Notes: generated by a model not told the origin, from the sequence alone. Positions 1-6,121 are shown, counted from the first letter of the stretch. The stretch: DNA of 7,115 nt from DASXTS01 sp036402215 (GCA_036402215.1 DASWTI010000149.1:1-7115), one strand, 5' to 3'. Translations and numbers: made by a program.

Positions 1-981
1 AACGGCCGAGCCGGACGACGACCCGTCAGCGGCCGGCACGACAGCGCCCGCGACGGCCGGAGCGCCGGGGCCGTCAGCGGCGGAAACGGCGGAGCCCACA
101 GCGGCGGGAACCGGAGCGGCGGCCGGCCCCGACGCGGGGCTCACGGCCGACGCCGGCGCCTCCTCCGCTGCCGGGCGGGCCAGGTAGAGCTGGCCGATCA
201 GGTACGCGGTGGCCTGCTGCGACGTCTCGAAGATGACGCGGTGGTGGCGGGCGCCGCGCTCGGAGCGGAAGACCGACCAGCCGGAGCCCTCGCGCAGCAC
301 GGACCAGGCGCCCTCAGCGCCGGCGCCGATGCGGTAGGCGCGCTTGGGCACGCCGAGGTCCGCCGCGGCCGAGCGCAGCCGGTCGAAGTTCGCGCTGTCC
401 TGTGCCGGGTCGCTCACCGGGGCGGCCGGCGCCGCAGCGCCCGCCGACGCCGAAGCCGCCGACGCAGCTGACACCGCCGACGGCGATGACGTGGACGACG
501 TGGACGACACCGCCGACGCCGACGCCGCGGACCCCCCGGGCGACGCCGAGGCGGACCCCGATGGCGACGTGGACGGCTCGATGGGGCCACCGCCGGGCCG
601 CTCGTCCGAGCGCGACACGATGGCGTGGGCCGTCTGCCGGGTCTCCGCGTCCACTGCCGGCGGGCGGAAGTTCCGCTGCCGGATGTGCGCCAGGAACTCC
701 GGGTCCGGGGGCAGCGCGTAGCTGCGCAGGTAGTACGTCACCGACCCGGGCCAGACCCAGGTGCCGTCGGTGTGCCAGGTGACCGGCACCGCCTTGCCGC
801 GCATCGGGTCGATGCGGTCGAGGCTGAACCCGCCGGTGGAGTGCACGACCGGAGCCGACTCCAGGTACGACAGCACGAGACCGGCCTCACGCTCCTCGAG
901 CATCTGGCGGTCGACGTGCGGCCGACCGTCCATCGCCGCCCCGTCGAACACCCTGGCGGTGCGGAAGGTCTGTTCGGTCAT
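1..981 (-). CDS. Partial gene for a two-module actinobacterial protein of unknown function with a Ser/Ala-rich linker (C-terminus off the left edge)
   Basis: An open frame runs from ATG at 981 to the left edge with no stop, giving 327 visible residues. A GGGAG ribosome-binding site lies 11 bases upstream (complement of 993-997). Residues 1-125 form a compact module containing LVLSYLESAPVV (35-46), the motif TDGTWVWPGSVTYYLR (71-86) and PPDPEFLAHIR (91-101). Residues about 136-187 are almost entirely Ala, Ser, Thr, Pro and Gly. A second folded module (about 190-270) has VPKRAYRIG and GWSVFRSERG, then a helix ending ATAYLIGQLYLA. The tail from 271 onward is again Ala/Pro/Ser/Val-rich. No signal peptide or membrane segment is seen, so it is probably cytoplasmic. 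I do not recognise a named family. The modules loosely recall the N-terminal and immunity-like domains around actinobacterial polymorphic toxins, but this is only an impression. The gene is divergent from mfpA, and the total length is unknown. Confidence 0.82.
   Translation of the reverse strand, partial: MTEQTFRTARVFDGAAMDGRPHVDRQMLEEREAGLVLSYLESAPVVHSTGGFSLDRIDPMRGKAVPVTWHTDGTWVWPGSVTYYLRSYALPPDPEFLAHIRQRNFRPPAVDAETRQTAHAIVSRSDERPGGGPIEPSTSPSGSASASPGGSAASASAVSSTSSTSSPSAVSAASAASASAGAAAPAAPVSDPAQDSANFDRLRSAAADLGVPKRAYRIGAGAEGAWSVLREGSGWSVFRSERGARHHRVIFETSQQATAYLIGQLYLARPAAEEAPASAVSPASGPAAAPVPAAVGSAVSAADGPGAPAVAGAVVPAADGSSSGSAV
421..576 (-). repeat. Low-complexity Ser/Ala/Thr linker-coding stretch with a 9-bp tandem repeat
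   Basis: This segment encodes residues 136-187 of the leftward protein, nearly all Ser, Ala, Thr, Pro, Gly and Val. It is built from degenerate TCG/GCG/GCC/TCC triplets. Within it GTGGACGAC (plus strand) occurs twice in exact tandem at 491-508, preceded by a degenerate half copy, and encodes repeated Ser-Ser-Thr. The repeats are in multiples of three, so copy-number change would alter linker length without shifting frame. Confidence 0.75.
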
Positions 982-1049
982 CGGTGGTGGCTCCCGTCCC
1001 CGACTCCGTCGTGGCTCCCGGCCCGCGGCCGGCCCGAACGCGAGAGGTC

Positions 1050-1055
1050 ATCCTA
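1050..1055 (-). promoter_or_regulatory. Possible -10 box (TAGGAT) for the leftward unknown gene
   Basis: The minus strand reads TAGGAT, a good match to the actinobacterial housekeeping -10 consensus TANNNT. It lies about 70 bases before the ATG at 981. No recognisable TTGACA-like -35 stands 16-18 bases upstream, where the sequence is purely GC-rich. The call therefore rests on one hexamer that is rare in this composition. Confidence 0.3.
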
Positions 1056-1096
1056 CCCAGGGCACCCACCCGCGGCCGGGTGGACCGGTGCTGTGC

Positions 1097-1101
1097 AAGG
1101 G
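1097..1101 (+). promoter_or_regulatory. Ribosome-binding site deciding the mfpA start
   Basis: AAGGG sits 9 bases before GTG at 1111. The frame stays open far upstream, and an in-frame GTG also occurs at 1093. However, that GTG lies before this site, and the upstream reading is the complement of the leftward gene, so 1111 is preferred. Confidence 0.55.
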
Positions 1102-1110
1102 TCTCGCACC

Positions 1111-1728
1111 GTGACCGAGGAACCACCGCGGCCCGTCGTCGGCGAGGACCTGTCGGACGCCGTCCTGGCCGGTCAGCGCTGGGAGCGCCGGACGTTCGAG
1201 GGTTGCTCGTTCGTGGACGCCGACCTGAGTCGGCTGAGCACGCGCGGCTGTGTGTTCACCCACTGTGACTTCACGCTCGCGGACCTCGGCGACTCGGAGC
1301 ACCGGGGCACGGCGTTCCGCTCGTGCACCTTCCGCCGCACCACGCTGAGCGGCGCGACGCTCGACGGCTGCTCGCTGCTCGGGTCGGCGTTCACCGAGTG
1401 CCGCCTGCGCCCGATCACCATCACCGCCACCGACCTGCGGCTGGCCGGTCTCGGCGGCGCCGACCTGCGGGGCGTCACGCTGAGCGGGCTGCGCCTGGTG
1501 GAGGCCAACCTCGCCGACGCGGACCTGCGCAAGGCCGACCTGCGCGACAGCGACCTGCGCGGCGCCCGGCTGCTCGCGGCCCGGTTCACCGAGGCCGACC
1601 TGCGGGGCGCCCGGCTGGACGCGGACGGCCTGGTGCAGGCCGTGCTGCGCGGCGCCCGGGTGGACCTCGGCACCGCGGTCGCCTACGCCGGCGCGCACGG
1701 CCTGGTGGTCGACCCGACCGGCGAGTGA
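1111..1728 (+). CDS. mfpA: MfpA-type pentapeptide repeat protein (predicted DNA-gyrase-binding DNA mimic)
   Basis: The product has 205 residues (GTG start). A hydrophobic or aromatic centre recurs every five residues, as Phe or Leu at 29, 34, 39, 49, 54, 59, 69, 74, 79 and so on to 179. This is the A(D/N)LXX signature of a right-handed quadrilateral beta-helix. From memory, several segments closely match mycobacterial MfpA: DLSRLSTRG, SEHRGTAFRSCTFRRTTL, LLGSAFTECRLRP, LGGADLRG and the C-terminal VDLGTAVAYAGAHGL, which corresponds to the dimerising end. MfpA binds DNA gyrase as a DNA mimic and lowers fluoroquinolone susceptibility in mycobacteria. The same role here is inferred. The protein has about 20 extra N-terminal residues relative to the roughly 183-192 aa mycobacterial forms. 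It is followed after 46 bp by an MFS transporter and is probably cotranscribed with it. The alternative, an unrelated pentapeptide protein, is less likely given the match along the whole length. Confidence 0.9.
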   Translation: MTEEPPRPVVGEDLSDAVLAGQRWERRTFEGCSFVDADLSRLSTRGCVFTHCDFTLADLGDSEHRGTAFRSCTFRRTTLSGATLDGCSLLGSAFTECRLRPITITATDLRLAGLGGADLRGVTLSGLRLVEANLADADLRKADLRDSDLRGARLLAARFTEADLRGARLDADGLVQAVLRGARVDLGTAVAYAGAHGLVVDPTGE

Positions 1729-1764
1729 GCCGTTCAACACCCCGCGCGTTCACCGGCTTTGCCA

Positions 1765-1790
1765 GGGTGAGGGGGTGCTTACCCCCTACC
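1765..1790 (+). promoter_or_regulatory. Hairpin burying the ribosome-binding site and GTG start of the MFS gene
   Basis: AGGGGGT (1770-1776) pairs perfectly with ACCCCCT (1781-1787) across a GCTT loop. Three more pairs (1766-1768 with 1788-1790) extend the stem past one bulged G at 1769. The start codon at 1775-1777 lies partly in the stem and partly in the loop, and the purine-rich ribosome-binding sequence AGGGTGAGGGG forms the 5' arm. A role in limiting translation or in transcript termination after mfpA is inferred. No T-tract follows. Confidence 0.45.
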
Positions 1791-3001
1791 GACGGCTCTT
1801 CACGGTGCCGCACCTGCCGGCGGTGGTCATCTGGGCGCTGCTCGCCCGCCTGCACATGACGTGCACCTCCATCTCGCTCACCTTCCTGGTGGCGGACTGG
1901 ACCGGCTCCTACGCCCGTGCCGGCCTGGTGGTGGCGGCGATCATCTTCGGCTGGGGTGTCGGCGGCCCGGTGCGCGGGCGGGCCATCGACCGCGGCAACC
2001 CCGCCCGCCAGCTCCTGGTCACGGGGCTGCTCTACACGGTGGGCATCGGGGCGCTGGCGCTGCTGCCAGCCTCGTACTGGCCGGTGGCCCCGGTGATCGC
2101 GTTCCTCACCGGGCTCACCGTGCCCGCCGCCGGCCAGGTCGGTCGCGCGATGTACCCGCGGCTCGCCCACGGCCCGGCGCTGCACGCCGCGTACACCGCG
2201 GAGGCCACCTTTCAGGAGCTGCTGTTCCTGACCGGCCCGGTGGCCGCGGCCGGCATGGTGGCGCTCGCCGGGCCGCGGGCCGCGCTCGGCATGGTGGCGG
2301 TGCTCGCGCTCGGCGGCACGCTCGGCTTCGTGGTGGTGCTGCGCCGGGTGGGCGACCGGGCGCTGCCCCGGCCGGTGACCGAGCAGGACCACACCGGCCG
2401 GCTGCTGGCGGTGCCGGGCCTGGGCCTGGCGGTGCTCGCGTCACTGCTCGTGGTGGCCGCGTTCTCCACCGTGGACCTGGCGCTGGTCGCCTGGGCGCGC
2501 GACCGCGGCTCCCCGGCGCTGGCCGGCGTGCTGGTCGCGGTGCTCGCCACCGGCTCGCTCCTCGGCGGCCTGGTGAGCGGTGGGCTCCGCGGCACCCGGG
2601 AGCCGCGGCTGTGGTTGCGCACCCTGTGCGTGGCGCTCGGCCTGGGCGCGGTGGCGTTCACGTTGCCGCCGTTCGCCGGGCTGGACGCGCCGCTGCTGGT
2701 GATGGCGGTGCTGTTCCTCGGCGGGCTGTTCCTGGCGCCGGCGGCGGCCACCTCGAACGCGCTGATCGGGCGCCTCGCGCCGGACCACCGGCGGGCCGAG
2801 GTCTTCGGCTGGGCCGCCACCGCGCGCACCACGGGTGCCGCGGTCGCCGCCCCGGTGGCCGGCGTGCTGATGGACACCTCCGGGCCGTCGCTGGCCGCGG
2901 TCACCGGGTGCGCGCTGGCCCTGCTGGCGGTGCTGGCCGCGGCCTTCATCACCGTCCCGGCCCCGGTTCCCGCGATGAGTCCGGCCGAGCGGGTGCCGTG
3001 A
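1775..3001 (+). CDS. Major facilitator superfamily (MFS) transporter, putative drug/metabolite exporter
   Basis: The product has 408 residues with a GTG start directly after the purine-rich stretch AGGGTGAGGGG. Hydropathy by eye gives about twelve membrane segments: roughly 14-38, 45-64, 79-97, 101-120, 145-163, 168-190, 211-231, 246-268, 281-298, 304-324, 342-364 and 372-394. The loop between segments 2 and 3 carries the MFS motif A pattern as GGPVRGRAIDRGNPARQ (63-79). The sequence RLAPDHRRAEVFGW (333-346) after segment 10 is the equivalent in the second half. A longer charged stretch (191-208) separates the two six-helix halves. The substrate is not readable. Efflux of a small molecule in antiport with protons is typical of this type of MFS protein. 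The stop overlaps the next gene's start (GTGA at 2998-3001), implying coupled translation. The hairpin over the start is noted separately. Confidence 0.88.
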   Translation: MLTPYRRLFTVPHLPAVVIWALLARLHMTCTSISLTFLVADWTGSYARAGLVVAAIIFGWGVGGPVRGRAIDRGNPARQLLVTGLLYTVGIGALALLPASYWPVAPVIAFLTGLTVPAAGQVGRAMYPRLAHGPALHAAYTAEATFQELLFLTGPVAAAGMVALAGPRAALGMVAVLALGGTLGFVVVLRRVGDRALPRPVTEQDHTGRLLAVPGLGLAVLASLLVVAAFSTVDLALVAWARDRGSPALAGVLVAVLATGSLLGGLVSGGLRGTREPRLWLRTLCVALGLGAVAFTLPPFAGLDAPLLVMAVLFLGGLFLAPAAATSNALIGRLAPDHRRAEVFGWAATARTTGAAVAAPVAGVLMDTSGPSLAAVTGCALALLAVLAAAFITVPAPVPAMSPAERVP

Positions 3002-3993
3002 CCGGCGACCTGCCGGACGGCGCCCGGCCCGGTGGTGGCCCGGCGGACCGGGCCGCCGGGATCGGCCTGGCGCTGGTCGCCGGCGCGCTGCTCGCCACCC
3101 AGGCCCGGATCAACGGCCAGCTCGGCGGGGAACTCGGCGACGGCGTGCTGGCCGCGCTGGTGAGCTTCGCGTCCGGGCTGCTCATCCTGGTGCTGCTGGC
3201 CGTGGCCTCGCCGCGGCTGCGGGCCGGGCTGCGCGCCGTCCGGGCCGCCGCCGTCCGGCGTGACCTGCGCTGGTGGCAGCTCATCGGCGGCACCAGCGGC
3301 GCGTACCTGGTCGCCTGCCAGGGCCTGACGATCGGCGCGCTCGGGGTCGCGGTGTTCACCGTGGCGGTGGTGGCCGGCCAGGCGGTGAGCGGGCTGGTCG
3401 TGGACCGCGCCGGCCTCGGCCCGGCCGGACCGCAGGCGATCACCCCGGCCCGGGTGCTGACCGCGGTGGGTGCGCTGGCCGGCGTGCTGGTGGCGGTGTC
3501 CGGCCGGCTGTCCGCCCCGGACGCCGTGGCGCTCGCCGCGCTGCCGCTGCTGGCGGGGGTGGCGCTGTCCTGGCAGCAGGCGGTGAACGGCCGGGTGGGC
3601 GCGGCCGCGGGCGGGCCGATGCCGGCCACGCTGGTCAACTTCGCCGTGGGCACCGCGGTGCTCGTCGTGGTCTCCGCCGTGGACCTCGCGGTGCGCGGAC
3701 TGCCCGGCGGGCCGCCCACCACGGCCTGGCTGTACGTCGGCGGCAGCCTCGGCATCCCGGTGGTGGCGCTCGGCGTGGTGGCGGTGCGCCGGATCGGCGT
3801 GCTGCTCATGGGGATGGCCACGGTGGCCGGCCAGATCACCGCCGCGCTGCTGCTGGACGTGCTCGCGCCGGTGGCCGGCCGGGGCCCGACGGCGGCCGAG
3901 GTCCTGGGGTGTGCGCTCGCCCTCACGGTCGTCGTGGCGGCGGGTGTGGCCGGCGGCCGGCCGGCGCGGCATGGTGCGAGGATGGCGCCGTGA
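2998..3993 (+). CDS. DMT-superfamily transporter of the YdcZ (DUF606) type
   Basis: The product has 331 residues, with about ten membrane segments after a short Gly/Pro-rich N-terminus (1-18). Two homologous halves are visible: TQARINGQLG (34-43) is mirrored by QQAVNGRVG (193-201), and VAGQAVSGLVVD (125-136) by VAGQITAALLLD (276-287). This is the double YdcZ layout of PF04657. The WWQLIGG motif (92-98) and the GQ-x-D helices are characteristic. Family members are inner-membrane drug/metabolite transporters, mostly of unknown substrate. The start is a GTG embedded in the MFS stop, with little independent ribosome-binding sequence, so translation is likely coupled. The 3' end overlaps the folD start in the same way. 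A small basic tail (RPARHGARMAP) follows the last helix. The pairing with an MFS gene suggests two exporters made together. Confidence 0.85.
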   Translation: MTGDLPDGARPGGGPADRAAGIGLALVAGALLATQARINGQLGGELGDGVLAALVSFASGLLILVLLAVASPRLRAGLRAVRAAAVRRDLRWWQLIGGTSGAYLVACQGLTIGALGVAVFTVAVVAGQAVSGLVVDRAGLGPAGPQAITPARVLTAVGALAGVLVAVSGRLSAPDAVALAALPLLAGVALSWQQAVNGRVGAAAGGPMPATLVNFAVGTAVLVVVSAVDLAVRGLPGGPPTTAWLYVGGSLGIPVVALGVVAVRRIGVLLMGMATVAGQITAALLLDVLAPVAGRGPTAAEVLGCALALTVVVAAGVAGGRPARHGARMAP

Positions 3994-4847
3994 CCGCGAC
4001 GATCCTGGACGGCAAGCGCACCCGTGACGAGATCTACGCCGACCTGCGGGGCCGGGTGGCGGCCCTCGCCGGGCGTGGCGCGGCACCGGGGCTGGGCACC
4101 GTGCTGGTGGGCGACGACCCCGGATCGCACGCCTACGTGCGGGGCAAGCACGCCGACTGCGCCAAGGTCGGCATCACCTCGCTCCGCCGTGACCTGCCGG
4201 CCGACGCCTCCCGGCAGCAGGTGCTGGACACCATCGACGAGCTGAACGCCGACCCGGCGTGCACCGGCTACATCGTGCAGCTCCCGCTGCCCCGGCACAT
4301 CGACGCGGGCGAGGTGCTGGAGCGGGTCGACCCGGCGAAGGACGCCGACGGCCTGCACCCGACGAACCTCGGCCGGCTGGTGCTCGGCGAGCCCGGCCCG
4401 CTGCCCTGCACGCCGCGCGGCATCGTGGAGCTGCTGCGGCGCTTCGACGTCGCGCTGAACGGCGCGCAGGTCACCGTGGTCGGCCGCGGGGTCACCGTGG
4501 GGCGGCCGCTCGGCCTGCTGCTCACCCGGCGCTCGGAGAACGCCACCGTGACCCTGTGCCACACCGGCACCCGCGACCTGGGTGCCGAGCTGCGCCGGGC
4601 CGACGTGGTGGTCGCCGCGGCGGGCGTGCCCGGGCTGGTCACCGCCAAGGACGTCAAGGAGGGCGCGGCCGTGCTCGACGTCGGCATCACCCGTACCGAG
4701 CAGGGTCTGGTCGGCGACGTGGCGCCCGAGGTGCGCGACGTGGCCGCGTTCCTCGCCCCGATGCCGGGCGGGGTCGGCCCGATGACCCGCGCCATGCTGC
4801 TGAGCAACGTGGTGGAGGCCGCCGAGCGCGCGGGCGCCGGGGCGTGA
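3990..4847 (+). CDS. folD: Bifunctional methylenetetrahydrofolate dehydrogenase / methenyltetrahydrofolate cyclohydrolase (FolD)
   Basis: The product has 285 residues, the usual length for FolD. It interconverts 5,10-methylene-THF and 10-formyl-THF in the cytosol with NADP, supplying one-carbon units for purines and formyl-Met. The catalytic domain shows YVRGK with Tyr49 and the catalytic Lys53, GYIVQLPLP (93-101) with Gln97, and KDADG with Asp120. The nucleotide loop is VVGRGVTVGRP (163-173), in the actinobacterial form. The C-terminal signature PMPGGVGPMTRAML closes the active site. All key residues are present, so it should be active. The GTG start overlaps the DMT stop (GTGA, 3990-3993), and GAGGA at 3978-3982 gives a well-spaced ribosome-binding site, so folD can also be translated independently. 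Its stop overlaps the DUF3017 start. The folD-DUF3017 pair is conserved in actinobacteria (for example Rv3356c-Rv3355c in M. tuberculosis). Confidence 0.97.
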   Translation: MTATILDGKRTRDEIYADLRGRVAALAGRGAAPGLGTVLVGDDPGSHAYVRGKHADCAKVGITSLRRDLPADASRQQVLDTIDELNADPACTGYIVQLPLPRHIDAGEVLERVDPAKDADGLHPTNLGRLVLGEPGPLPCTPRGIVELLRRFDVALNGAQVTVVGRGVTVGRPLGLLLTRRSENATVTLCHTGTRDLGAELRRADVVVAAAGVPGLVTAKDVKEGAAVLDVGITRTEQGLVGDVAPEVRDVAAFLAPMPGGVGPMTRAMLLSNVVEAAERAGAGA

Positions 4848-5134
4848 GCGGGCCGGCCGGGGTGACCGTGAACCGCCGGGCGGGCGTGCTCGACCACCTG
4901 GCCTTCGCGCTCGTCATCGCCGTCGTGGTGCTGGGCTTCGTGCTCATCGCGAGCTACCGCTGGCGGCGCGGCGCCACCTTGATCGGCGGCGGCCTGCTGC
5001 TCGCCGCCGGCCTGCGGGCCGTGGTGCCGGACGGCCGCGCCGGGTTGCTCGCCATCCGCGGCCGCACGGTGGACGTGCTGGCCTACACGTGCTTCGGCCT
5101 GGCCCTGGTCGCCGTGGCCGTGACGATCGACTAG
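4844..5134 (+). CDS. DUF3017 small integral membrane protein
   Basis: The product has 96 residues with three predicted membrane segments (about 19-37, 44-61 and 76-94), joined by the loop ASYRWRRGATLIGG and by RAVVPDGRAGLLAIRGRTVDVL. The WRRG, RAVxPxxRAGLLAxRxR and final hydrophobic helix match DUF3017, as in Rv3355c (97 aa). Function is unknown. The family almost always follows folD in actinobacteria. The chosen GTG overlaps the folD stop (GTGA, 4844-4847). In-frame GTGs at 4862 and 4868 are possible alternative starts and would remove only the non-membrane N-terminus. The positive charges of the first loop (RWRR, 39-42) suggest that it faces the cytoplasm. The gene precedes mdh by 27 bases. 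Confidence 0.85.
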   Translation: MSGPAGVTVNRRAGVLDHLAFALVIAVVVLGFVLIASYRWRRGATLIGGGLLLAAGLRAVVPDGRAGLLAIRGRTVDVLAYTCFGLALVAVAVTID

Positions 5135-5148
5135 AACAACCGAACAGA

Positions 5149-5153
5149 GAGGA
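5149..5153 (+). promoter_or_regulatory. Strong ribosome-binding site of mdh
   Basis: GAGGA lies 8 bases before GTG at 5162 within AGAGAGGAAG, in an A-rich 27-bp gap that stands out from the GC-rich surroundings. Unlike the overlapping genes before it, mdh therefore has a full independent initiation site. Confidence 0.75.
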
Positions 5154-5161
5154 AGCACCCC

Positions 5162-6112
5162 GTGTCCCGCTCCGGAAAGGTCGCCGTCATCGGCGCCGGC
5201 TTCTACGGCTCGACGACCGCGCAGCGGCTGGCCGAGTACGACATCTTCGAGACCGTCGTGCTGACCGACATCATCGAGGGCAAGCCCGAGGGCCTGGCCC
5301 TGGACCTCAACCAGTCCCGGCCGATCGAGGGCTACGAGACCCTCGTGGTCGGGCAGACCACCGGCCGCGACGGCTCCGGCTACGAGGCGATCGCCGGCGC
5401 CCAGGTGGTCGTGGTCACGGCCGGCCTGCCGCGCAAGCCCGGCATGAGCCGCATGGACCTCATCGAGACCAACGCGAAGATCGTGCGCCAGGTGTGCGAG
5501 AACATCGCCACGCACGCGCCGGACGCCGTCGTCATCGTGGTGTCCAACCCGCTCGACGAGATGACCGCGCTGGCCCAGATCGCCACCGGCTTCCCGAAGC
5601 AGCGCGTGCTCGGCCAGGCCGGCATGCTCGACACCGCGCGGTTCAGCCACTTCGTCGCCGAGACGGCCGGCGTGCCGGTGTCGTCGGTGCGCACCCTGAC
5701 CCTCGGGTCGCACGGCGACACCATGGTGCCGGTGCCCTCGGCCTGCTCGGTGGACGGCAAGCCGCTGTCCGAGGTGCTGGCGCAGCCGGTGATCGACGAG
5801 CTGGTCACCCGCACCCGCAACGGCGGCGCCGAGGTGGTGGCGCTGCTCAAGACCGGCTCCGCCTACTACGCGCCGTCGGCAGCGGCCGCCCGCATGGCCC
5901 GCGCCGTGGCCGAGGACTCCGGCGCCGTCATGCCGGTCTGCGCGTGGGTGGACGGGGAGTACGGCATCTCGGGCGTCTACCTGGGCGTCGAGGCCGAGCT
6001 CGGCCGCGGCGGCGTCCGCCGGGTCGTCGAGCGCGACCTGCAGCCGGCCGAGCTGGCCGCGCTCAAGGAGGCCGCCGAGGCCGTGCGCGCCAAGCAGTCC
6101 GACGTCTCCTGA
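5162..6112 (+). CDS. mdh: Malate dehydrogenase, LDH-like NAD-dependent type
   Basis: The product has 316 residues and oxidises malate to oxaloacetate in the TCA cycle. The Rossmann nucleotide loop is GAGFYG (11-16), and the acidic residue at the end of strand 2 is Asp36, indicating NAD rather than NADP. The mobile substrate loop GLPRKPGMSR has Arg91 at the position where lactate dehydrogenases carry Gln, so malate/oxaloacetate specificity is expected; Arg97 is the second loop arginine. Asn129 (VSNPLDEM), Asp157 and Arg160 (LDTARF) and the catalytic His184 (LGSHGDTMVP) complete the active site. The protein belongs to the LDH-like MDH group, not the type used by Streptomyces. GTG is the start, with a strong ribosome-binding site. 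The gene ends just before a strong hairpin and is the last of the rightward series. Confidence 0.96.
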   Translation: MSRSGKVAVIGAGFYGSTTAQRLAEYDIFETVVLTDIIEGKPEGLALDLNQSRPIEGYETLVVGQTTGRDGSGYEAIAGAQVVVVTAGLPRKPGMSRMDLIETNAKIVRQVCENIATHAPDAVVIVVSNPLDEMTALAQIATGFPKQRVLGQAGMLDTARFSHFVAETAGVPVSSVRTLTLGSHGDTMVPVPSACSVDGKPLSEVLAQPVIDELVTRTRNGGAEVVALLKTGSAYYAPSAAAARMARAVAEDSGAVMPVCAWVDGEYGISGVYLGVEAELGRGGVRRVVERDLQPAELAALKEAAEAVRAKQSDVS

Positions 6113-6121
6113 CGCCGTGAC

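Larger units (their letters stand above)
982..1110. promoter_or_regulatory. Divergent intergenic region between the leftward unknown gene and mfpA
   Basis: This 129-bp gap separates the two divergent starts and must hold signals for both directions unless either transcript is leaderless or starts further out. It contains a TAGGAT box on the minus strand (1055-1050). An 11-bp direct repeat, CCCGCGGCCGG, occurs at 1022-1032 and 1069-1079 on either side of that box. Ribosome-binding sites for each gene lie at the two ends. No convincing -10/-35 pair was found for the rightward direction. Confidence 0.5.

Noticed and set aside
344..721. Rightward Asp-rich frame with DDVDDVDD and DADAADPPGDAEADPDGDVDG-like sequence, resembling calcium-binding repeats
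   Set aside because: It is the complement of the Ser/Ala-rich linker of the leftward gene, whose frame is open throughout and has a ribosome-binding site and recognisable folded modules.
625..1110. An upstream extension of the mfpA frame back to 625
   Set aside because: The sequence before 1111 reads as Arg/Pro-rich nonsense and overlaps the leftward gene and its promoter region. MfpA homology starts after the GTG at 1111.
1048..1740. Leftward frame with apparent five-residue repeats (QVG, GAAQ and VGL patterns)
   Set aside because: The periodicity is the antisense image of the pentapeptide repeats in mfpA.
1733..1753. GTTCA repeated at 1733-1737 and 1749-1753 between mfpA and the MFS gene
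   Set aside because: Five bases are too short to distinguish from chance, and no promoter elements accompany them.
1861..2997. Long rightward frame open across the MFS gene and continuous with the DMT gene, suggesting a 710-residue fusion
   Set aside because: The first part is Gly/Ala/Arg/Pro-rich shadow of the MFS frame without membrane segments. The real protein starts at the GTG at 2998.
2212..5713. Several long leftward frames (2212-4086, 2949-4562, 4268-5713)
   Set aside because: They lie opposite well-identified transporter, folD and mdh genes and have His/Arg/Gly/Pro- or Ser/Thr/Ala-rich composition typical of antisense frames in GC-rich DNA, with no recognisable domains.
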